Position numbers and translations under genes: made by a program
Notes under the pieces: model-generated
What the model saw: only the letters and a program-made list of their open reading frames with translations
Database searches by the model: none
Told to the model about the DNA's origin: nothing
From: Streptomyces sp. MMG1533
GTDB taxonomy: Bacteria; Actinomycetota; Actinomycetes; Streptomycetales; Streptomycetaceae
Assembly: GCF_001279775.1 (NCBI RefSeq)
Contig: NZ_LGDG01000122.1
Span: 248,001-312,000, forward strand
Length of the DNA: 64,000 nucleotides
Direction: 5' to 3'
Shown: piece after piece, positions 18,199 through 26,677 of the stretch
How the letters are laid out: each line of letters opens with the position of its first letter
Numbering within the stretch: the stretch's first letter is position 1

Positions 18199-20568
18199 AT
18201 GGACACCGACCGCCCTTCCGACCAGCTGCCCAGACGCAACCTCCTCGGCCTCGCCGCGACGACCGGCGCACTCGCCACCCTGCCGGCGTTCACCGCCACC
18301 GCCGCTCCACAGCGACCCGCCGACGCGCCTGTGCCCGAAGGAGATTCACGCCACGAGCTGTGGTGGCAGGCCCCCGCCGCCGACGACGGCTCGATGATCG
18401 AACAGGGCCTGCCCGTCGGCAACGGCCGCCTCGGCGCCCTCGCGGGCAACGACCCCGGCCGTGAAGCCCTCCTGATCACCGACGCCACGATGTGGACCGG
18501 CGGCCTCAACGACTCCCTCGACGCCGACGGCCAATTCCCCTACGACCGCGAGAACTTCGGCTCCTTCACCCTGCTCGCCCGCCTCACCGTCGAACTCCCC
18601 GACCACGACCTGTCCGCCGTCTCCGGCTACCGGCGCGCCCTCGCCCTCGACCAGGGCGTGGTGACGACCTCGTACGTCCGCTCCGGAGTGACGTACCGAC
18701 GGCAGATCTTCGCCAGCCGCCCCGACGACGTGATCGTGCTGCACTTCACGCAGAGCGGCGGCGGCCGCCACACCGGCACCGTCACCCTGGAGGGCACGCA
18801 CGGCGAGGGTGCCGCGAACTCGTTCGGCGCCGCCTTCCCCAACGGCCTGCGCTACGGCGCAGCGGTCACGGCGTACGGCAACGGCGGTCGCGTCGCTGTC
18901 GACGGGCCGCACATCTCCTTCTCCGGGTGCAGCGAACTCACCGTGGTGGTGAGCGGCGGTACCGACTACGCGCCCGACGCCGCCACCCAGTACCGCGACC
19001 CGTCCCTCGACCCCGAGCGACTGGCCCGCACCAAGGTCCGTACCGCCGCCGCGCACTCGGCCGACACGCTCCTGCGCACGCATGTCGCCGACTACCGGGC
19101 CCTGTTCGGGCAGTTGGACGTCAGACTCGGTACGTCGTCCGCCGGGCAGCGCTCCCTGAACACCTGGGAGCGGCTGAAGGCGCGGGCCCGGGACGGGGCG
19201 CCGGATCCCGAACTGGAAGCCGCCTACCTGCAGTTCGGTCGGTACCTGATGATCTCGGGGTCCCTTGGCAGCCTGCCGCTCGCCCTCCAGGGGCTCTGGC
19301 TCGACGGCAACGACCCGGACTGGATGGGCGACTACCACACCGACATCAACATCCAGATGAACTACTGGATGGCCGATCGCGCGGGCCTGTCCGCCTGCTT
19401 CGACGCGCTCACCGACTACTGCGTCGCGCAGCTCCCGTCCTGGACGGACCTGACCCGCAGACACTTCAACGATCCGCGCAACCGCTACCGCAACTCCACC
19501 GGCACGAACGCCGGTTGGACCGTCGCCATCTCCACGAATCCCCATGGCGGCAACGGCTGGTGGTGGCATCCCGCGGGCAACGCCTGGCTGTGCACCACGC
19601 TGTGGGAACATTACGAGTTCACCGGGTCGTCATCACATCTGGAGAGGATCTACCCGCTGCTGAAGGGCGCGTGCGAGTTCTGGGAGGCGAGATTGCTCAC
19701 CACGACGCTGCCGGGCACCTCGCGGGAGGTCCTCGTGGCCGACAGCGACTGGTCGCCGGAACACGGACCGCTCGACGCCAAGGGCATCACATACGCCCAG
19801 GAACTGGTGTGGGCACTGTTCGGCAACTACTGCACGGCCTCAGCGGAGTTGAAGAGGGACACCGGCTACGCGGACACGATCGCCTCGCTGCGGCGGAAGC
19901 TGTACCTGCCCCAGGTGAGCCCGAAGACGGGCCGGCTGGAGGAGTGGATGTCTCCCGACAACCTCGGCGAGACGACCCACCGGCACCTGTCCCCGCTCGT
20001 CGGGCTCTTCCCCGGCGACCGCATCCGCCCCGACGGCTCCACCCCGGCCGACATCGTCGACGGCGCCACCGCCCTGCTCACCGCGCGCGGCATGGAGAGC
20101 TTCGGCTGGGCGAACGCCTGGCGCGGCCTGTGCTGGGCCCGCCTGAAGAACGCCGAGCACGCCTATCAACTGGTCGTGAACAACCTGCGTCCCTCGACCG
20201 GCGGCGGCAACGGCACCGCCCCCAACCTCTTCGACATCTACGAAGTGTCACAGGGCCGGGGCATCTTCCAGATCGACGCCAACTTCGGTACGCCGGCGGC
20301 GATGATCGAGATGCTCCTCTACTCCCGACCGGGCCACATCGAGCTCCTCCCGGCCCTGCCCGGCGCCTGGGCCAAGTCCGGCTCCCTCACCGGCGCCGGA
20401 GCCCGCGGCGGCTTCGTCGTCGACCTGGACTGGCAGGACGGCAGGCCGACCCGGGCGCGGATCCGCAGCGTGGGCGGCCGGACCACGTCGGTGGCGTACG
20501 GCGACCGGGTCCGGACCGTGAGTCTGAAGCCCGGGGAGTCCGTCACGGTGAAGGACTTCGCACGGTGA
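18199..20568 (+). CDS. GH95 alpha-L-fucosidase/galactosidase-like enzyme, Tat-type signal
   Basis: A 789-residue enzyme starting at ATG 18199, 27 bp after the GH27 stop. The N-terminus has twin arginines (PRRNLLGLAA). The body matches GH95: ELWWQAPAADD, an N-terminal beta domain, then an (alpha/alpha)6 barrel with QGLW, DYHTDINIQMNYW and the C-terminal QIDANFG. GH95 members act on 1,2-alpha-L-fucosides or alpha-L-galactosides. At the usual N-x-N pair of the catalytic site this protein has Asp382-Ile-Asn384, so specificity or mechanism may differ. It is probably exported. Confidence 0.87.
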   Translation: MDTDRPSDQLPRRNLLGLAATTGALATLPAFTATAAPQRPADAPVPEGDSRHELWWQAPAADDGSMIEQGLPVGNGRLGALAGNDPGREALLITDATMWTGGLNDSLDADGQFPYDRENFGSFTLLARLTVELPDHDLSAVSGYRRALALDQGVVTTSYVRSGVTYRRQIFASRPDDVIVLHFTQSGGGRHTGTVTLEGTHGEGAANSFGAAFPNGLRYGAAVTAYGNGGRVAVDGPHISFSGCSELTVVVSGGTDYAPDAATQYRDPSLDPERLARTKVRTAAAHSADTLLRTHVADYRALFGQLDVRLGTSSAGQRSLNTWERLKARARDGAPDPELEAAYLQFGRYLMISGSLGSLPLALQGLWLDGNDPDWMGDYHTDINIQMNYWMADRAGLSACFDALTDYCVAQLPSWTDLTRRHFNDPRNRYRNSTGTNAGWTVAISTNPHGGNGWWWHPAGNAWLCTTLWEHYEFTGSSSHLERIYPLLKGACEFWEARLLTTTLPGTSREVLVADSDWSPEHGPLDAKGITYAQELVWALFGNYCTASAELKRDTGYADTIASLRRKLYLPQVSPKTGRLEEWMSPDNLGETTHRHLSPLVGLFPGDRIRPDGSTPADIVDGATALLTARGMESFGWANAWRGLCWARLKNAEHAYQLVVNNLRPSTGGGNGTAPNLFDIYEVSQGRGIFQIDANFGTPAAMIEMLLYSRPGHIELLPALPGAWAKSGSLTGAGARGGFVVDLDWQDGRPTRARIRSVGGRTTSVAYGDRVRTVSLKPGESVTVKDFAR

Positions 20569-21776
20569 AGGCCCGGCTCGTGCGTGCGGCCCGCCCGGCC
20601 GTCGTCCTTCTGCTGGCCTCCGCCTGCCAGTCCACGTCCACGCCCGCCGAAGCGCCCGACGCCCCCGCGGGCGTCGTCACCTGGGGAGCGAGCGCCGACC
20701 GCTTCGGCGAGGCCGCCGCCGACCGCGGCCACCGGCTCGTCGTGCACACCAGCGCCGGGGGGCGCGATCCGCGGATCCGGCTCTCCAACGCCTTCGGGAA
20801 CGGGCCGGTGACGTTCGGCAGCGTGTACGCCGGCCTTCAGAAGGAGGGCGCCGAACTGGTCCGCGGCAGCAACCGGAGGCTGACCTTCGACGGGGCGCGC
20901 TCCGTCACCGTCCCCGCCGGGGCGACCGTGCTGAGCGACCCGCTGCCGGGCAGACTGCCCGCAGCGAGCAACCTGGTGATCAGCATCCACACGCCCGAGG
21001 CGGCGGGCCCGGCGACCGGTCACTGGATGGCCATGCAGACGTCCTACGCCACCTGGGGCGACCACACCGCCGAGGAGAGCGCCGCGAACTGGACGGAGAC
21101 CACCGGCTCCTGGTTCTACCTGGACGCGGTCTCCGTCCGGGCGGGCGCGGACACCGGAGCCGTCGTCGCCCTCGGCGACTCCGTCACCGACGGCTGGCAG
21201 TCCACCAGCGACAAGAACCGCCGCTGGCCCGACTACCTCGCCCGCCGCCTCCAACAGGCGGACACCGCCGTCAAGGGCGTCGCCAACGAGGGCATCGCCG
21301 GCAACAAGGTCCTCGCCGACGGCGCAGGGCAGAGCGCCCTGAACCGACTGGACCGGGACGTCCTCTCCCAGCCCGGCCTGCGCACCGTCTTCCTCTTCGA
21401 GGGCGTCAACGACATCAAGGCCCACACGGGCGTCACCGCGGACGAGCTGATCGACGGCTACCGCGAGATCGTCGACCGGGCGCACACGGCCGGCAAATGC
21501 GTCGCCGCGGCCACCGTCGGCCCGTTCAAGGGCTGGTCCGAATGGGACCCGGAGGCCGAGGCCGTCCGCCGGGAAGTCAACCAATTCATCAGGTCCGGCG
21601 GTGAGTTCGACACCGTCACCGACTTCGACCGCATCCTCCGCAGCCCCTACGACCCCGAGCGTCTCCACCCCGCCTTCGACGGCGGCGACCATCTGCACCC
21701 CAACGACAAGGGAATGCAGGCGATGGCCGACGCCGTCGACCTCAAAAGCCTCGACTGCGCCGACCCGCTGCCCTAG
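20565..21776 (+). CDS. SGNH/GDSL hydrolase lipoprotein
   Basis: A 403-residue protein starting at GTG 20565, overlapping the GH95 stop by 4 bp. A short signal ends at Cys (LLLASAC), a plausible though atypical lipobox. An N-terminal beta-sandwich (~40-195) precedes the SGNH domain: ALGDSVTDGW with Ser206, FLFEGVNDI and a C-terminal GDHLHPNDKGM. It is probably an esterase that deacetylates a polysaccharide at the cell surface, working with the two upstream glycosidases. It converges on the LAL regulator gene and overlaps it by 35 bp. Confidence 0.87.
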   Translation: MKARLVRAARPAVVLLLASACQSTSTPAEAPDAPAGVVTWGASADRFGEAAADRGHRLVVHTSAGGRDPRIRLSNAFGNGPVTFGSVYAGLQKEGAELVRGSNRRLTFDGARSVTVPAGATVLSDPLPGRLPAASNLVISIHTPEAAGPATGHWMAMQTSYATWGDHTAEESAANWTETTGSWFYLDAVSVRAGADTGAVVALGDSVTDGWQSTSDKNRRWPDYLARRLQQADTAVKGVANEGIAGNKVLADGAGQSALNRLDRDVLSQPGLRTVFLFEGVNDIKAHTGVTADELIDGYREIVDRAHTAGKCVAAATVGPFKGWSEWDPEAEAVRREVNQFIRSGGEFDTVTDFDRILRSPYDPERLHPAFDGGDHLHPNDKGMQAMADAVDLKSLDCADPLP

Positions 21777-24753
21777 TTGAGGACGACGCCCCGCGGTCCG
21801 ATCCGCTCGGCTCCGGAGCGATCAGGCCCTCCCGGTAGGCGACGGCCACCGCCTCCGTACGGCTCGCCGCGCCGAGCTTGCCGAGGATGTTCGAGACATG
21901 GACGCTGGCCGTCTTGCCGCTGATGAACAGTTCCTCGCCGATCTGCCGGTTGCTGCGGCCGAGGGCGAGGAGCCGCAGCACGTCCTGTTCGCGGGCGGTG
22001 AGGATCGTGGCCCGGTCGGCGGTGGACGGGGTGTCCGACAGGCGGCCGCGGCGGATCAGGGAGGTCAGCTGATCGAGGAGTGGCGTCGCTCCGAAGCGGA
22101 CCGCCGTCTCCCGGGCCGCGCGGGCCTGCACGGCGGCCTCCTCACGCCGGTCGGCCGCCAACAGGGCCTCGGCCAGCCGCAGTTGGCAGCGCGCCCGCTC
22201 GTACACGTCGCCGAAGTCGAACGCCTCGACCGCGTTCGCCCAGGCCGCCGCATCCGGCCCGGTCACGGCCCGCGCCCACTCCGCCTCCGCGCGGGCCAGC
22301 CACGCCTGCCCCTCCGGCCCCTGCGGCGGGCCGGCGTCGCCGCGTGCGGCCGTGCTGCGGGCCAGGTCGCGGAGTTCCGTCGCCGTGTCCGCCCAGCCGC
22401 GAGAGCCGGCCTCGTCGCCGGTGAGGCGGAGCGCGGCGGTCCGGTCGGCCACCGCGGACAGCGCGAGGGCGGCCAGCCGGACCGTGACGTCCGGGAGGGT
22501 GCCCGCGTCGTCGGTGAGTGCCGTGACGGTGGACCGCATCCGCTCCACGGCCGCCTCCGGCTCCCCCCGCTGCGCCGCCGCTTCGGTCAGCACGATGCCC
22601 GCGACGAGGGTGCCCATCCAGTCGAACGGGCCCTCCAGCAGGGCCCGGGCCCGGTCGGCGGCCCCGAGGTCGCCACGCGCCAGCGCCACGTACAACGCGG
22701 GCGCGACCGTGTATCCGCCGGCCGCCGGCAGCACCTCGGCGTCCGCGGCCGCCGCGCCGACGCACTCGTCCCAGCGGCCCAGCGTGTACAGCACCAGCAG
22801 CCGGAGGTAGCGCATCTCCAGTGGATAAGGCGACGACAGCAGGCCCGCGCGCCGGGCCCGGTCCAGCCCCTCGGTCAGCCACGGCAGGCACTCGTCGAGG
22901 TCACCCGACTCGAAGCAGCCGACGGCGAGGTTGAACAGGGCGCGCATCTCCACCGGCGCGTTGCCCGAACCGCGCGCGAGGTCCCGGGCCTCCCGGAGCC
23001 GCTCGCGGCCCTCCGGGGTCCGGCGGCCGCCCCCTTCGAGAGTGGCCAGGGAGACGAGCAGGTCGGCCCGGGCGTCCGCCACGTCCAGTTGCTCGGCGAT
23101 GGCCAGGGCCTGCCGGGCGATTCGCAACGCGGTCTCGCTCGCACCGACCTGACGCGCCGCCATGACGTGCGTGGCCGCCGCCCACACCCAGGTGCGGGAC
23201 GGGGGATCGGCGGGGATCAGGGCGAGCGCCTCGCTGCTGTAGGCGAAGGCGGCCGTCAGACTGTCGACGGTCATCAGGTTCCCGGCGAGTGTGTACCGCA
23301 CCCGGGCGGCCAGTTCGGAGTCCGCGTCCTGGCCGACGCCCGCGAGCGCGGCCCGGGTGAGGGAGACCGCCCGGTGTGCCTCACCGGCGTGGGCGGCGGC
23401 CGCCGAGGCGCGCAGCGTGAGCGTCACCTGGTCGACGCCCTCGCCCGTGGGCCGCTCGGTTGCGTCCACCGCCGACCACAGTTCGAGGGCGGCTTCGAGG
23501 TGTCGTAGCTCCTCGGCGGGCGCACCGACCCGCTGGGCGTGGTCCGCGGCCTCCAGCGAGGCGGCGAGCGCCTCGGGCAGGTCGTGGCTCTCCCGGTAGT
23601 GGTGGGCCCGCTCGGCCGCGCTCTCGGCCCGGTGGCCCCGACCGGCCAGCAGCCGGGCGAACGCGCCGTGCAGCCGGGCCCGTTCCCCCGGGAGCAGGTC
23701 CGCGTACACCGCCTCGCGGGCCAGGGCGTGCCGGAAGGCGTACGTGTCGCCGTCTCCGGGTGTCAGCAGCTGGCGCCCTACGGCCTCGCGCAGCGCCGAC
23801 TCCAGCTCGTCCTCGGGGATCCCCACGGCTTCTCGCAGCAGGTCGTGCTCGACGCGGCGCCCGGCGACCGCGGCCGTGCGCAGCACCTGCTGGGCGGTGT
23901 CGGAGAGCTGCTCGAAGCGGATGAGGAGGACGTCCGCGAGCCCGCTGGGCACCCCGCCGACGTCGGTCGCGGTGGCCGCGACGAGCTCCTCCGCGTAGAA
24001 GGCGTTGCCCTCGGCGCGCTCGACGATCCGCCGGACCGTGGCGTCCGGCAGCGGACGGTCCTCCACCGCGCGCACCAGCCGTGTCACCTCGGCGTCGGCC
24101 ATCGGGCGCAGCTCCAGGCGCTCCACTGCGGGCAGCCGCACCAGCTCGGCCAGCAGCGGGCGCAGGGGATGGCGGCGGTGCAGGTCGTCCGCGCGGTAGG
24201 AGGCGAACACCGCCAGCCGGTGCGTGGGCGCTCCGCCCGCCGCCCGCTGGAGGATGCCCCGGCTGAGCAGGAACCGCAGGAGGTCCCGGGAGGACTGGTC
24301 GGCCCAGTGCAGGTCCTCTAGGACGAGCAGCAGGGGAGCGATGTCCGCCAGGTCGGCCAGCACCCCCGCGATGCCCTCGAACAGCCGCAGCCGTCCGCCC
24401 ATGTCCCGCACGGCGTCCGTGCCGCCGCCCAGCAGACGATCGACCACGGGATGCGCGGCGAGGGCGTCCGCGAACCGCTCGTCGCCCGCGAGCACCCCGA
24501 GGACCTCGGTGAACGGGAGATACGGCAGACCGACGTCCCCCAGGTCCACACAGTGCCCGGTGAGCACCGTCATGCCGTCCCCGGCGGCCTGTCCGGCCAC
24601 CTCGTCCAGCATCCGCGTCTTGCCGACGCCCGCGTCCCCGGCGATCAGCACCGCCCGGGCCTCACCGCCCCGGGCACGCTCCAGCAGCCCGGAGAGCCGG
24701 GCGAGTTCTTCCTCCCGGCCGATGAGCGGTGTGATGAACGAGGTCTGCGGCAC
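21742..24753 (-). CDS. LAL-type LuxR regulator with AAA ATPase
   Basis: A 1003-residue STAND regulator. The P-loop GDAGVGKT is at residues 39-46 and Walker B at ~143-147 (LLVLED). A long helical TPR-like middle follows, with a C-terminal LuxR helix-turn-helix (LTAREQDVLRLLALGRSN to ILGKLGAASRTEAV). Large ATP-binding LuxR (MalT-like) regulators activate catabolic or antibiotic genes when bound to an inducer. Being convergent with the glycosidase operon, it may or may not control it. The start is GTG at 24753. Confidence 0.9.
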   Translation of the reverse strand: MPQTSFITPLIGREEELARLSGLLERARGGEARAVLIAGDAGVGKTRMLDEVAGQAAGDGMTVLTGHCVDLGDVGLPYLPFTEVLGVLAGDERFADALAAHPVVDRLLGGGTDAVRDMGGRLRLFEGIAGVLADLADIAPLLLVLEDLHWADQSSRDLLRFLLSRGILQRAAGGAPTHRLAVFASYRADDLHRRHPLRPLLAELVRLPAVERLELRPMADAEVTRLVRAVEDRPLPDATVRRIVERAEGNAFYAEELVAATATDVGGVPSGLADVLLIRFEQLSDTAQQVLRTAAVAGRRVEHDLLREAVGIPEDELESALREAVGRQLLTPGDGDTYAFRHALAREAVYADLLPGERARLHGAFARLLAGRGHRAESAAERAHHYRESHDLPEALAASLEAADHAQRVGAPAEELRHLEAALELWSAVDATERPTGEGVDQVTLTLRASAAAAHAGEAHRAVSLTRAALAGVGQDADSELAARVRYTLAGNLMTVDSLTAAFAYSSEALALIPADPPSRTWVWAAATHVMAARQVGASETALRIARQALAIAEQLDVADARADLLVSLATLEGGGRRTPEGRERLREARDLARGSGNAPVEMRALFNLAVGCFESGDLDECLPWLTEGLDRARRAGLLSSPYPLEMRYLRLLVLYTLGRWDECVGAAAADAEVLPAAGGYTVAPALYVALARGDLGAADRARALLEGPFDWMGTLVAGIVLTEAAAQRGEPEAAVERMRSTVTALTDDAGTLPDVTVRLAALALSAVADRTAALRLTGDEAGSRGWADTATELRDLARSTAARGDAGPPQGPEGQAWLARAEAEWARAVTGPDAAAWANAVEAFDFGDVYERARCQLRLAEALLAADRREEAAVQARAARETAVRFGATPLLDQLTSLIRRGRLSDTPSTADRATILTAREQDVLRLLALGRSNRQIGEELFISGKTASVHVSNILGKLGAASRTEAVAVAYREGLIAPEPSGSDRGASSSTRAAGRRSRGF

Positions 24754-24860
24754 ACATCCATCCTGGCACGCGGGACTGACAACGCCCCTGCCCAGCAGGG
24801 GTGGGACTCAGCGCTGCACCCCTACCCGGCAGGGAGGGACGCGGCGGCCGGGAGAAGGAA

Positions 24861-25220
24861 TCAGCGCAACGTCTCCGCCCAGTTCGCCGGCACCCGTCCC
24901 GCCGGCCCCGGCGACGGCTGCTCCTTGGGATGGCTCACCGGAGGAGCGAGCTCGGGCCCGGCCTCGTACAGCTCGTTCGTCGCGTAGTTCCAGTACCAGT
25001 CCTCGCCGGGTTCGAAGCTCTGCACCAGGGGATGCCCGGTGGCCCGGTGGTGACCGGTGGCGTGCTGGGCGGGGGAGGAGTCGCAGCAGCCGACATGGCC
25101 GCACTGCGCACAGCGCCGCAGATGGAACCACCATCCGCCGGCCGCGTCGCACTCCATGCACCCGGCGCCGCTCGGCGGCACGCCGGGGTCGACACCGTCG
25201 ATGGCGTTGTCGCTGGTCAT
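24861..25220 (-). CDS. UBP-type zinc finger protein
   Basis: A 119-residue protein that is mostly one ZnF-UBP domain: Cys21, Cys24, Cys37, Cys40, a CC pair at 45-46, and His53, His57 and His63 give a full ligand set. In eukaryotes this fold binds ubiquitin C-termini; in bacteria its ligand is unknown. The C-terminal 50 residues are acidic and Pro-rich. The start overlaps the stop of the histidine kinase gene by 4 bp (ATGA), so it is the third member of a coupled operon. Confidence 0.88.
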   Translation of the reverse strand: MTSDNAIDGVDPGVPPSGAGCMECDAAGGWWFHLRRCAQCGHVGCCDSSPAQHATGHHRATGHPLVQSFEPGEDWYWNYATNELYEAGPELAPPVSHPKEQPSPGPAGRVPANWAETLR

Positions 25221-26677
25221 ACAGGCTCCTCGGGTGCTGTGTCGGACTCCGCGGCCGTGAGGGGGAGAAGGACCTGGAAGCGGGTGTCGCCCGGCTCGGA
25301 CTCGACCTGGAGCGTGCCGTGGTGCTTGTTGACGACGATCCGCCAGGAGATGTCCAGGCCGAGCCCGGTGCCCTCACCCACCGGCTTGGTGGTGAAGAAC
25401 GGGTCGAAGATGCGGCCGCGGATCTCCTTCGGAACCCCGGGCCCGGTGTCGCGGAACTCCACCAGCAGCCGGTCGTTGTCGAGCGCCGTCCGCACGGTCA
25501 GCGTGCCTTCCCCGCCCGCGCCGTTGACGGCCTGGACCGCGTTGTCGATGAGGTTGGTCCACACCTGGTTGAGCTCCGCCGGGTACGCCGGGATCCTCGG
25601 GACCGTACGGTCGTACTCCTTGACCACCTTGATCCGCGGGCCGATCTTGCCCGACAGCATCAGCAGGGTGCTGTCGAGGAGTTCGTGGACGTCGGCTACC
25701 TGGTAGGGAGCCCGGTCGAGCTGGGAGTACTGCTTGGCGGCATCGACCAGATGGGAGATCCGGGTGGTGGAGTCCTCGATCTCGTCCATCAACAGCTCGG
25801 TCTCGACCGTGTAGTTGAGCCAGCCGACCGCGCTCGGCAGCATCTCCTCGTCCACGGCGGCGGCGACCTGGTCCAGCCAGTCGATGTCGAGTCCGGCCTG
25901 CACGAAGGTGGGCGCGATCCGCCAGCCCTCGGAAATGTCGTGGTCGTCGAGCCAGTCGGTGAGGGCGTCCTCGCGGTCCGAGGCCTCCAGAGGGCTCAAC
26001 GCGGGTGCCTTGGCGACGCGTTCGGCGGTGCGTTCCTGGATGTCGATGAGGTTCGCCAGGGTCTCCGGTGAGAACGAGCCCGCGGAGATCACCCGCAGCT
26101 TGTGCCGCATCTTGCCGACGCGTTCCCGCAGCGTCGCGGTGGCCCGGACGGCCGCCGCCGCGGGATTGTTGAGCTCGTGCGTGAGACCGGCGGACAACGA
26201 GCCCAGCGCCAGCAGCCGTTCGCGCTGCCCGATCGCCCGCTGGGTGTTCTTCGAACCGGAGAAGAGCCCCTCCAGCAGGTGGACCGCCATCGGGAACCAC
26301 TCCTGCATGAAGCTCGCGAAGGTGTCCGCGGGCAGCACGAAGAACCGCGTCGGCTCCGTGACGCGCATCGAGTTGTTGTACACCTGCCGCACCCGGTCAC
26401 CCAGGTACGCCTGCATGGACCCCGAGTACACCCCGCGCTGCGAGGTCCGGTTGACCTCCACGTCGTCACCGCCGACCCGGCGGGACAGCACGACCGTGCC
26501 CTCGATCATCACGTAGAAGCAGGTGGCGGGCTCGCCCTCGGTGTAGACGGGCCCGGCCTCGAACCTCTCCACCCGCCCCGCGGCGCACAGCTGGCCCAAC
26601 TGCTCGGGGGACAGCTTCTCGAACAGGAACAGCGCCCCGATCTCCTGCGGGCTGCACGGCATGAGCCGCCCGCTCAC
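25217..26677 (-). CDS. Sensor histidine kinase with N-terminal cNMP-binding domain
   Basis: A 486-residue soluble kinase. Residues ~10-135 form a cyclic-nucleotide-binding-like domain (EAGPVYTEGEPATCFYVMIEG). The phospho-accepting His167 lies in LTHELNNPAAAAV, a NtrB-like H-box. A long helical insert follows. The HATPase domain shows NLIDNAVQAV, DTGPGVP and GTGLGLDIS. There is no membrane span. The GTG start at 26677 overlaps the upstream stop by 4 bp. It probably phosphorylates the REC domain of the upstream partner, sensing a cyclic nucleotide or a redox-linked ligand. Confidence 0.88.
   Translation of the reverse strand: MSGRLMPCSPQEIGALFLFEKLSPEQLGQLCAAGRVERFEAGPVYTEGEPATCFYVMIEGTVVLSRRVGGDDVEVNRTSQRGVYSGSMQAYLGDRVRQVYNNSMRVTEPTRFFVLPADTFASFMQEWFPMAVHLLEGLFSGSKNTQRAIGQRERLLALGSLSAGLTHELNNPAAAAVRATATLRERVGKMRHKLRVISAGSFSPETLANLIDIQERTAERVAKAPALSPLEASDREDALTDWLDDHDISEGWRIAPTFVQAGLDIDWLDQVAAAVDEEMLPSAVGWLNYTVETELLMDEIEDSTTRISHLVDAAKQYSQLDRAPYQVADVHELLDSTLLMLSGKIGPRIKVVKEYDRTVPRIPAYPAELNQVWTNLIDNAVQAVNGAGGEGTLTVRTALDNDRLLVEFRDTGPGVPKEIRGRIFDPFFTTKPVGEGTGLGLDISWRIVVNKHHGTLQVESEPGDTRFQVLLPLTAAESDTAPEEPV

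Noticed and set aside
18492..20564. The upstream 691 codons in frame with the SGNH lipoprotein
   Set aside because: They are an Arg-rich shadow of the GH95 gene; the lipoprotein starts at GTG 20565 with its signal sequence.
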